Assembly: GCA_009602735.1 (NCBI GenBank)
Contig: WELA01003863.1
Span: 335,156 to 399,155 of the forward strand
DNA length: 64,000 nt
Direction: 5' to 3'
From: Mesotaenium endlicherianum
Lineage: Eukaryota; Streptophyta; Zygnematophyceae; Zygnematales; Mesotaeniaceae
The notes below the pieces were generated by a model. It did not search any database. It had not been told where the DNA came from and saw only the letters and a program-made list of their open reading frames with translations. Positions within the stretch are counted from its first letter, which is position 1. Each line of letters starts with the position of its first letter. This document shows positions 25,601 through 35,513 of this stretch, piece after piece. Position numbers and translations under genes: made by a program.

Positions 25601-27887
25601 CATCTTGTTGATGCATCAATTTTATAGCGCAGTTGTAAGTGCCCTGTTAGGGGGAGAATGAGGTAGTGGGAGGGTGACTCAGGGCCCAATGGGGTCGGCA
25701 CGGGCAGGGTCTGCATGGGATGGGGTGGTTTTTCTTTGGGGGGGGGGGGGGCGGGGAGTCAACTCTCTTAGAATCGAGCAGAAATGCGACTGGCTGGGGC
25801 AGTGTCCCATACGTGTCTAGTGGTCCTTGCTCCATATTCCGGGCTCGAGGGTCGATGCTGGAGGGAGGTAGAGGCCTCTTAGAGCTTCGTGTGCATGCAG
25901 GGAAGCACTCGACCTTCTCTTTTCCATAAGGCTGTCGCAATGCCATGCGTGGACCCTTTGGGTGCTGGAGAGCGTTCACCTCCCGAGAGAGCAGGACAGA
26001 GGAATAAGCGTACTTTTGGCTGAAGCTAGGGGTTAGATGTGTTCTTGAAAACTCATTGCATTAGGCCTGTGTCGTGTCAATGAACAGAATACTACCAGCT
26101 CCTCGTGTGCGTGGTATGCATGCCTAGCGCGTGCGCGTATGTGTCCCCCTTGTAAGTTAGCTCCTTCTCCTCGTGCATTTCTCCGCCTCCCTCATCACGC
26201 TGCCCTTCACTGCAAGTGATGCTCTCGATTTTCTCTCACATCAGCAATTCTCACAGCTGGCAGGAGGCCACCGCCATGCCAGGTTCTCTCTCTCTCTCTC
26301 TCTGACTCTCACTCTTCTTCCTCTTTCAGTTCTCAGAGGAACCCCATGAGCACTGACACTTGACGCTGGCACCTCGTGCTGACACTCGAAGCTGGCACTG
26401 AGCACCAACACTTGGCAGTGTCTGTTGCCGCACAAGCGCTGGCCCTTGGCGCTGACAGCTAGCGGTGTCTGTTGCCTGCTGTGCTGGCAGTGGCTACCTT
26501 CTGTGGCCGTCCTGTCGGCCGTCATCCTGTGCGCCGCGCTGGGCCAGGCGCTGCTGTACTTACCATTCATCATATTTGGCACATTCAACGCGTGGCTGTA
26601 CCTGCGGTTCTACCAGAAGAAGGCCGAGGGCAACCTGAAGGGCGACCCTAGCGACGAGTTCGCCTTCGCGACTTTCTTCCCCGAATTTATCAGGTCAGGT
26701 TTCGACTGCGCGGGCGGGCACCACTGCTGCCTGCTTCCCGCTGCTCAATGCATGCTGCTATTTTCTCCTCCCCCCCAACACCCCACCCCCTTTTCCGCCT
26801 TCTTTCCCCCCCTTTCTGCTCCCATCCGCCCACCTTTCCCTTGAACCACCCCCCCCAAGGAAAAGGAGACAGCATTTTCTCCTCGTGTCACCAAAAAGGC
26901 AACTTGGTCGTGGCAGTCCTCTGGAGCCGGTACTCTAAGCTGACGTACGCCAAGAAGTCTCCAGACTCATGCCCACATGCATGTACGCCGGCAGCGTGTC
27001 CCAACACCCCTGAGCACCTCCGATCGCCTCATCCTCCTCACTCAAGTGTTTCTCTCAGTCGCTCAACTGTGCGAGTCCATTGGCCCCCCTCAGCAGAGGG
27101 AATTTCTTCTTGTCTTTCTCCTTTTCCTTCTCCTTCTCCAACTCTTTCTCCCCCCTCTCCTTCTTCGCGTCCTTTCTTCTCCTTGTTCTCCCTCTTCTGC
27201 TTCTTCTTCTGGCGCATACTTCTCTTGCATTCACAGCCAAAAGACAGCCGGATCTTTCCAGCTATGGTTGTTTCTTGGTGATTTGTTCTAGAAAAAAGTA
27301 TCAGCGTTTGAAGGAGCAGGGACGACAGCATGTGAAGGGTAGTGTTGCACCTTGTGCTTACCTTCTGCGTAGACTCGTGGCAAACAATTATTTCAGACTG
27401 GCTCATGGGCTGGATCCGTGGCCCAGGCCTTTGTTGCCGCATAATTCTCCAATCCAACCTGCTGAAGGAAGACTGACAGGTGTATTCTCATTGGTGCTTC
27501 ATTTGTGTTCTTATTCATGTATATTTGTATGGCGCATATACTGCTTAAATGCCATATATACGTGGCGTGTGTGCTCTGAAGAATTATATGATGGTCTATA
27601 CAACACCACTGTTGTTGAGAGGTGTCCTTGCAACTCTTTCAGTTCAGCGGGGCTGGGTTGTCTTTGGAGGCGTCGGATGTCGGATGTTAGCCCACATCGC
27701 TGACGCGGTTGATGTGTTGGGGGTGGTCGACACCAGGCCCGTGGTGCAAGTGGTGGCCAACATTGTGGGCAAGTGCTGCTGCGCCAGAAGGCCTCCCTCG
27801 CAGAGCGCGGCCGACGACCAGGGGGGCTTTGCCGCCAACAAGCCCCTGCCTGGCTCCGACCCTGCCGAGGCTTCGAGGCGGAGGTAG
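22653..27887 (+). CDS. TMEM115: TMEM115 / rhomboid-related multi-pass membrane protein
   Basis: Seven exons: 22653-22679, 22834-22958, 23125-23185, 23359-23525, 24301-24415, 26491-26698, 27691-27887. Phases agree throughout and the total is 900 nt (299 residues). Recognisable segments: VRSLFTGYTRLSKAL, TIPYAWNLVTAGYTE, GKFIEPIWGSKEFLKF, CGFHGVIAGFLVALKQ, WLYLRFYQ, GDPSDEFAFATFFPEF and the C-terminal PLPGSDPAEASRRR, all conserved in plant and animal TMEM115 proteins, rhomboid-like proteins without the catalytic Ser/His pair that reside in Golgi membranes. Donor TCAG/GTTTCG at 26698 is preferred over the nearby CAG/GTCAGG at 26693 because only it keeps frame. The protein is read to TAG at 27885-27887; a further C-terminal exon, as in plants, was not found. 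The 24524-24971 gap lies within an intron. Confidence 0.92.
24524..24971. other. Assembly gap (448 N) in an intron of the TMEM115-like gene
   Basis: The left border is C-rich (CCCCCTCCCTCCCCC). The exons on either side (ending 24415, starting 26491) join in frame without missing residues, so no coding exon needs to be in the gap. Confidence 0.9.
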
Positions 27888-29272
27888 GCTCACTCTCTCC
27901 CAGTCTCTCAAAAGCTCGTTCCCTCGAGCCCGCTTTGTGGAGGCCTAGTGAAAGCTGACTATCGGCTGCTGTCAGTCAGCTAGGCAAGGGCCAGCTAGAC
28001 AGAGCTGGCTGCTCCTCTTCTTACCGGCTGGAAAGGTGGAAAAGAGGTGAAGGTGCCGAGGAAGGGGGGGAAGGGAGTGGAGGGAGACAGGAAGGGAGGG
28101 GGATCGTGAGCGAGAGAAGGCGAGGGTCTAGGACGCAGTGGGGGCTTGGAGAAGCAGTGCTTGCAGTCTGCAGAATTTATTGTCGTGTGTTGCATGGAAG
28201 ATAGTTTTGAGGAGCCACGGGGGACATCAACGCAACCTATGCGTGCAGCTCAGGCTAGGACTGTGGGACCTGGGCATATCATAAGAGAAGCTCTGACTAT
28301 CAGCTTGACGTCATGCTTTTGTTGCTTGGAGCTTCGCCACCTCCCCACTGCACGATTTTTCTGGTTGCTCGTGTGGTTCTGGTTCCCTGGACACCTGTCC
28401 CTTTTGCTGTCCCCTTTTTTCTGGCGGTGAAAGAGTGGGTTTTGCATCACACACTTTGCATGACGGCCTCTTGCATCTGTAGGTCCAAGCTACTGCTCTT
28501 TCTCGGTGTGGACTCGCGTGACACGATTGCATGTGATGGTGCAGAGAAAGGGGGGCAAGGGCGCTCGAAGAACGGCTGGGCACCTCCAAGGCTCCTGAAG
28601 CTGGTTCCTCTTCGGATGCCTCTGCGGTGCCACTTGTCCCTGCAGAAACAACTGCAGACGAAATTGTATAAATTCGCGCACTCCAGCGAGCATTCAACCT
28701 TTTGATGCTCTTTGAGCACACAGCTGTAAAGTGGAGGTTTGTTAGTAGGACATTTGTAATTCAGTTGTGTTGTGCTCATCCGAGGCAAGCTGGTGTGAAG
28801 CCATCGTAGCATAGTATTGCTATCTGCTCTAAATATGTCATTGGATGTGCACAGTTCAAAGCAAGTGCCCTCAAGGTTCTCCAGGGTTCTCAAAATTTGG
28901 TATGAAGTCAACATAATTTTCATGTCTTAGTGAATTGGAAGTCATTAGAAATGTTACTTCCAGTTGCCAGACAGGGCTCTCTAGGAGTTCTTGCTTCATG
29001 GATACTAGAAGCAGCTTGTTGATTCACCATGCACAGATGCGCTCAATAACTGCTAAAGATGAAGGCCAGTGCAGGGAAGGAACACCTTCGTCCTTTTCAT
29101 ATATACTGCTTTGTACTTATAGAGTTGAACCTCCATAATTGCGTTGCCTATATTCATGCAAGTGCATTCCTACACAAGAGCATTGCCGAAAAACCCCAGA
29201 GGTTTTTTTTTAAAAGGCATAAAATTTGTACTATATACTAAATATATACCATTTGGCTGCCCAGATGTGCAA
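27888..29272. other. Convergent 3' region between TMEM115-like and SelK genes
   Basis: Two genes point towards each other here. No extra exon was supported. The 28020-28140 stretch is GA-rich. Short ORFs on both strands have no domain-like content. Confidence 0.35.
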
Positions 29273-29344
29273 CTTTGGTGACGGGTTCAGCTGCTCCTTG
29301 GCCTTGTCAGGCTTTCCAGGGGCAGTTTCATAAGGTCTCCAAAG
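29273..29344 (-). promoter_or_regulatory. SECIS element of selenoprotein K (3' UTR)
   Basis: Read on the minus strand, CTTTGG (29344-29339) pairs with CCAAAG (29278-29273), and GAC (29337-29335) with GTC (29282-29280). The core has ATGA at 29331-29328 opposite TGAA at 29289-29286. Helix II pairs CTGC-CCT with AGG-GCAG. AAA sits at 29315-29313, exactly 12 nt after ATGA, followed by a GCCT/AGGC mini-stem, the form 2 SECIS layout. It lies about 480 nt downstream of the in-frame TGA. All expected landmarks are present; fold energy was not computed. Confidence 0.88.
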
Positions 29345-29804
29345 CCTATCTAAATTGTCGTGATCCTTCTATACCCTTGAGACTAGATTTCAACGATGAC
29401 AATGTGCACCTCAACTCCAGCCTAGCAGATACGCGCTATAGCCTACACTCTTACTCACAGTGGAAGGGAACTGTGCTGCGCGTGCCAAAGCCGGCTATTC
29501 CCAAATCAGCTGCAGCAGCCCCAGCACAATTTACTTACACCAAGGACCTCTGCAACCTGCAAGTGCTATCTGCGAGTCGGAAGCCGAGGCTAGCGGCCAC
29601 ATTCAGGTGACTACCCGCGTTCGATCAAAGGAAATGACAGCTATCGACACTAGCAATCTAGAGCAACCAGCACTCACTAACTCCGTTGACAGCGGCACCC
29701 CTCCTTCAGGAATTTCACGCATGACGAACAAGCTGTGACCTCTTCTCTGAGAGATAGGTCTCAGTTGGCTTTTGCTGCGAAATTCCTAACGAGTGAGTGC
29801 CCCA

Positions 29805-31846
29805 CTAACCTCAGGAGGACGGCCCACAAGGGGCAGCTGCACACAGAAATGCATCGAACCGCCAAACATCATCACCAACAAATCTGATCAGCTCAACTGC
29901 TGTAAGAACCTGTGGTCGTTATCTGGAAAGAGGACAGCAGCTGCCCCAGAGTACCACGCTGGGCCAAAATGGAAGAAGGTGATTGGAAAGAGACTAACAC
30001 CAGATGCACTCGCGAGCCCTGGGAAGCCAAGCATGTGTGTGCACACTCTGGCCTGGTTGTCTCAAACAGTTTGCCCTCGCATCCACTTCTTCCATCTATT
30101 GCACTAATAAGAAAAGGTTCCACATGCACTGACACTCCCAGGTCACGAGAGAAACGCAGGGACCTACCACAGGTCCTCTTTACTCGACATCTTCTGGCAG
30201 CAAGTTGCGCATGAGAGGATAACTACAACGGAAGCACACGGGAGAGACACAATCTTTACAGCTTCTCCCCAGACAACGAAACAACCCTGCAGAGGACACA
30301 TGGCCAACGCTCGCGGTCACCACGGTTGCAAATAGCACAGCATACTTCACACTACTGTCCTCTAACGTCTCGACAGGTCGCACAGCCTGTTCTCTGTACC
30401 TCCCGCCAGACAAAACCGCAAGGCTCCCATAAAAGAGCACCGACTAAGGCTCTCTAGAGTAACCAAACAAGGTAGCCAAAAGCATAAGTGGCTATAGCAC
30501 TCTGGTAGGTCCCAGGTCGTGCACGGTGACTTACAGTGATCAACTCCTCGCACATTGCTCATGCCACCTAGGCCCCCACCCCGGCCAAGGCCCCTCCCGC
30601 CGCCACCTGGCGGACCTCCACCTCCTCCACCGCCGCCAGGGCCCCAACCTCCAGGTCGGCCCCCGCCGCCTCTACCCTTGTTCTTCTTCACCCCGCCTTG
30701 CTCCGGCTGCATAAGGTCCGAGAGAAAGAGAGAAAGAGAGAGAGAGGCAGAGAGAGCGAGGCAGACAGTAGAAAGAATTGAACTACTTTCAGTTGCACAG
30801 CCACAAGCAATTAGTTACATTGCAATGCAGCCCGGATGTAGGTCTCTTAGGAGCACAGGCCCCAAGCGTGACAAGATAACAGCAATAACAGCTCGTGGCT
30901 TTGGAAAACTAAGTGCATCCATCTGCTGTGGGGTTGCTACGTAGCAACTGAACTGAAACACATCCTTCTTCTAAGAGAGACATTCTCATATGAAGAAGCG
31001 TTGCAACGGTCATGGCTGCAACCATCCTTCATGCCACAACAGAAAGAGTAGACGTGGCTGTGGTGCGGCCATATGGTCTTTCCTCACGGCTACTCAAAAC
31101 TCATCTATTCACTTGGTGCTCCCTCGTCAGACGAGTTAGATGCATAATATTAGAGTATCTGGGCCCCCAGAAGTACATCCACTACTTGTATATATGGCTG
31201 GCTGCAACGGGCTGAAACCGCCACATAAAGTCTAAACTACGGTATTCCCTAGTGTCCCAACAACAACTGTGGCAAGCTAGTTGAATTAAACACCGGAGAA
31301 CGGTCAACTTGTGAGTCAGACACACTTCAACGAGAAAAGAATGTCTCCCACACTTCTAACCTCAATGGCCTCCCGGAACACTTTGCATAGCACCAGGTGA
31401 ACAACCAAGTTGCACACTACAATATTACACGTTGTCTCAGAAGTTGGAGGATGCAACGATAAGGGGAATAGGAACAAACCGAAATCATTGAAATGAAGAA
31501 GAATCCAATAAAGTTAACAATAGCCCAGAAAATATCCACGATGATGCTAAGCCTCCACAGAGACCGCCTGTCCACGACCTCACCTGCACTTAGATCATAA
31601 CCATCAGCTTTGAATTCACCATAACTTGAACGACCCAACCTGCTTACTTTCAACATTTCTTTACTATATGACCCGCCATGAACAAGTCATACATGACCAC
31701 GCCAGAACAACACACTGTTTTTCGTGGTGAAGAATCTACCTCTGAAGGAGAATACAACGCATCTTTTCGGCAAACGAGGTGCAAACAACACGATGACTCA
31801 TAACAGGATAAAACGGTGGTGACTTACCTCCCCGGATGTAAGGCAT
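29805..31846 (-). CDS. SELENOK: Selenoprotein K with in-frame Sec TGA
   Basis: Four minus-strand exons: 31828-31846 (MPYIRG), 31480-31583, 30535-30706, 29805-29836; all junctions are GT-AG and in phase, giving about 108 residues. Exon 2 carries the SelK signature RRSLWRLSIIVDIFWAIVNF, a single transmembrane helix. Exon 3 encodes a Gly-rich basic tail and SNVRGVDH, and exon 4 ends APCGPSS, TGA (29811-29813), Gly, TAG (29805-29807). Animal SelK ends GGUGR, so the TGA one codon before the stop is the expected Sec position; a SECIS follows in the 3' UTR. SelK is an ER membrane protein that partners with Derlin/p97 in ER-associated degradation and with DHHC6 palmitoyltransferase in animals; that role here is inferred. 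A standard caller would truncate or miss it. Confidence 0.92.
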
Positions 31847-32149
31847 CTCGTACGCTTTGGAGCTAACAAATCCTCATGCAGTTACTTTTCAGATACAATA
31901 CTAATCATACCCGCTGCTTTACCGAATGCATATAGAATTATAAGAAACACAACTTAACTTCGTTACGATGAGGTAGTGCAGCAGTTTGTTACAATACAAT
32001 GACAAATTATATGCGAACTCGTGTAGTGAGAAGACCAGAAGTTTCTGAACCAAGTCCGGCATCAGAGAGCAGAAAGTCTGGTCGTTGCAGGTCGTTGCAT
32101 GCCCTGTCGGTCATGAGTGGCAACGACGATCCAAAAAGTTTGTGCGCGT
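31847..32149. other. 5' flank of SelK, nothing specific seen
   Basis: About 300 bp of AT-rich sequence between the SelK start codon and the start of the short-repeat region. No motif was recognised with confidence. Confidence 0.3.
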
Positions 32150-34600
32150 AAGGTGATTGTGCGTGGCCCTCCTACAACTGCTCCCAACAGCATTTTGCGT
32201 GCCGCTGAAAGGTCAAATTTGCGTGCCCGCAGATCCGAATTTTGCGTTCCGCGACGTCCACTTTGCGTTCTCCAAAAGACCGGAGTTTGCGTGCCCCCAT
32301 CGATCTTGAAGCCATTTTTGCATGCCCCCAAACTCGAACTTTGCGTGCCCCCAAACTCGAACTTTGCGTGCCCCTAAACTCGAACTTTGCGTGCCCCAAA
32401 CCCGAAACTCTGCGTGCTACGATTAGAAGTTCACTTTGCGTTCCCCCAACAACCGGATTTTGCGTGCCCCTCACTCGAAGCCAGTTTTACGTGCCCTCAA
32501 CCGACCTCAACCCGACCTCTGCGTGCCGCGACTATAGGAGTTCACTTTGTGGTCCCGAAAAAACGGATTATGCGTGCCCCGCACCTGCAGCCAGTTTGCG
32601 TGCCCCAAACCCGAAGCTTGCGTGCCCACCCCAAATTCGATCCTTACGTGCCGCGACTAAAACTCTACTTTGCGTTCCCCCAAAAGCCGGACTTTGCGTG
32701 TCCCCCACTTGAGCGTGTAGGGCTACATATGATAACATAAAGTTGCACGTTGCCCGAATGGCCCCATCAGGCCATAAGTGTTCCATGCTGCAGTTCCATT
32801 AATCATTTTTGCCCCCCAGGAGTCACTTAATCCGGCGCCTGCGTGCCCCCATGCCTGAATAAGTTTTGCATGCTCCCAGATCGTAAGTTTTCATGCCACC
32901 AATACGGCCTCCATCACAAGTCAACTTTGTGTGCCCCTAAAACTTATCGTTTGCCTGCCCCCAGGTGAAGTCAGTTCTGCGTGCCCGGCCTCAAACTCAC
33001 CTAATCTGCGTGCCCCAAAAAGCACCCACTTGTGCCCACATTTAGTAAATAGTGTGTGCCCTTTAAAGCGTAACTTTTGTGTGCCCCCACAAGCACCCAC
33101 AGTGTCCACATTTAGTAATATCGTGTGCCCTTTAAAGCGTAACTTTTGTGTGCCCCCACGAGAAGTCATTTTTGGCGTGCCCAAAGCGGACTTTGCGTGC
33201 CTCCAGTTACCTCCAGTAAATGTTAGACACACTCCTCGAATTTGGGAGCACGGGAAATTGTCGTCACGCGACATGCAAGGCTGATCATAAATTGGACTTT
33301 TCGCGTGCCTACCATACACGTCATCTTTGTATGCCCCAAAACTTTCTGTTTGCGCGTGCGTGACTAGGTGAAGCCAATTTTGCGTGCCTTCATCTTTGAG
33401 TGCCCCCACAAGAGGTCAATATTGCGTGCCCCTAAAGCATAACTTTTGCATATCCCAAGAAGAGTCATGTTCGGCGTGCCCCCATAACAAAATTTGCGTG
33501 CCTAAAAATTGACTCCAGTAATTAATAGTCCATTATCCATGCCCCCAAAATTTGTCTTTTGCGTGCCCTCAAATAAATACTTCCGCTTGCTCCCATAACC
33601 AGATTTTGAATATTCCCTTTAAAAGTAAACTTTGCGTGTCCCTTAGAAATGCAACTTTTGCATGCCTTCCCGTGGCCCCCATATAAATCTTTGCATGCCT
33701 CCACTACAAGTCATCTCTACGTGCTGAGAAAATTATCTTCAATGTTTCCAAGTGAAGTAAGTCAATGGAGCCCCGAACCAAAACCTTGCAAGCTCCACTA
33801 TACCCTCCTTGGAAAACTGCTTGCTTTTGCGTTGCCTTATAATATGTGTCCTCTCGCCATGCCATTACTTCAATCTTGCGTGTCCCCAACTTGAATATTT
33901 TGCGTGCTCCAAGACGAAGTTGGCTCATTGTCCCCAAACTGAACTTTGCTTTCCCCCCTACAAGTCACTTTTTATGCCCCTTATAAGCGTTAGTGGCTCG
34001 GGTACGAACAACTTTTGCGTGGCCCTAAGTTACCAAACTTTTAGTGCCCCATTTGGAATCAATAAGCATGCAAGACCTCAAGAGGTAACATTGCGTGGAG
34101 ATAGAAAATATCAATTTGTGGTGGTCCCAAAGCTTAACATTGCATATTGCTATCTTTAAGCCAATTTTGAGAGCTTTCTTAAACATGGAAAGGATGTCTT
34201 TATTTTACTAAAATACGACAAACAATAAAAGGTATGTAGATAGCTGATAAAATACAGACAGCTCACCCCTTATGTATTGAGACTTATATCTTTGTGCACT
34301 TTCTTAACGCCCATCTTCCGTTCTCAATAAACTTAACTTTGTATGCCCAAGTTCACTGACTGTCAATTGCCCTACTTGAGAACTTCGCATCAACTTAAGT
34401 CAATCTTGTCCGCGCATTTGAATTTTGTGCATGTCCATCAAACAATTAATTTTGAATGTTTCTCAAAACGTGGCGTTTACTACTCTAAGCATAGTGTGCT
34501 TTATGCGCCCCTTGAAGATGTTGCATGCCCCCCTAAAATAGGACTTTGGGAACCAAAACATAATCATATTTTTGTCTCCGACATGTGAAAACATCAATTT
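32150..34600. repeat. Irregular array of a TTTGCGTGCCCC-core short repeat
   Basis: Dozens of copies of a core such as ACTTTGCGTGCCCCCAAA occur in the same orientation at spacings of roughly 20-60 bases, separated by variable sequence. The copies are densest and best conserved at 32.2-32.7 kb (for example 32335-32395) and decay towards 34.6 kb. Longer duplications are nested inside, such as 33010-33090 versus 33095-33160 (GTGCCCTTTAAAGCGTAACT shared). Conceptual translations only reflect the repeat. No gene is supported here. Confidence 0.85.
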
Positions 34601-35513
34601 GGAAATCTCCCATAAAACTGTAATTCTTTGCCCTCCAAATAGAACTTTGATCCGTACACACTTATCTTGAGGCAAACGTCATGTTTATTTAGTCCATAAC
34701 GAGCAATGTTAGTCAAGGCGATGGAGTTCAATAGCTCCACAATTTGACTATTTTTCAACCTAAGAAAGTCATTAATAAACACTCTATCATGAATTGATTA
34801 ACATGTATCTGCTTCTCATCGTCATGCATGGTCGCATGCTGCACGGGTGTGCTGGCCTAAGAGTTCTATAGTTACAAGCGCTCCCAAAAGTTCCACAACT
34901 GTGCTACAGTTTTGCTACTGTGCCATTCAAAAACATCATGAAAGATAATGTGGAAATTAGTAGTCTTATACTCCACATCCCAATGATAAACAAAATCCAT
35001 ATAAAAACTTGTGCAGTAATTTCTTGAAAGAAGACTGATGCGCTTTACAAGCGGTGGACATTTTGAATAACTACTGGTAAAAGGTAGAGAGTCAGAAGCC
35101 ATGAACTAACTTGGCATGAAGCAAAGGTGGTAAATTGAGCTACATTGAGGATCACGTACAAGATGGATCTATTTCTAGAAATGCCCAATATTGCACCTCA
35201 ATAAGTAGAAGTTGGCATCATTTAAGCGATCGACCAGAGGGCAAAAGAATCTTGCAGTTGAGAAAAAGAGCTGCTAAAAAAATCAAAGGTTCACACTTGT
35301 TAGGTATAGCACTAATAGCATAAGTTGTAGTACCCTTTCACATATTCCAAGCCAAAAATAATCATTTACAAACTACTGCCAGCACACTAGCACATCGAAT
35401 ATTTGTGAGGGTAAGGCTCTTCTAATGGACGGAATGCAGATTCCTTATAAATGTACAAATTTGAGTGCTCCGACATTCGTACGTCCAACTCAGCGAGCAA
35501 GCTGTTTGGAGCT
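34601..35513. other. AT-rich intergenic region
   Basis: Downstream of the minus-strand S4 gene. No exon or recognisable element was seen beyond decayed copies of the adjacent repeat. Confidence 0.3.

Noticed and set aside
29275-29610. Plus-strand ORF of 111 codons
   Set aside because: It lies antisense in the SelK 3' UTR and overlaps the SECIS; its translation has no domain-like features.
30555-30944. Plus-strand proline-rich ORF
   Set aside because: Antisense of the Gly-rich SelK exon 3 plus a GA microsatellite.
32150-34600. CRISPR-like array
   Set aside because: The repeated core is short and varies, spacing is irregular, and the context is an intron-rich eukaryotic genome with no cas-like genes.
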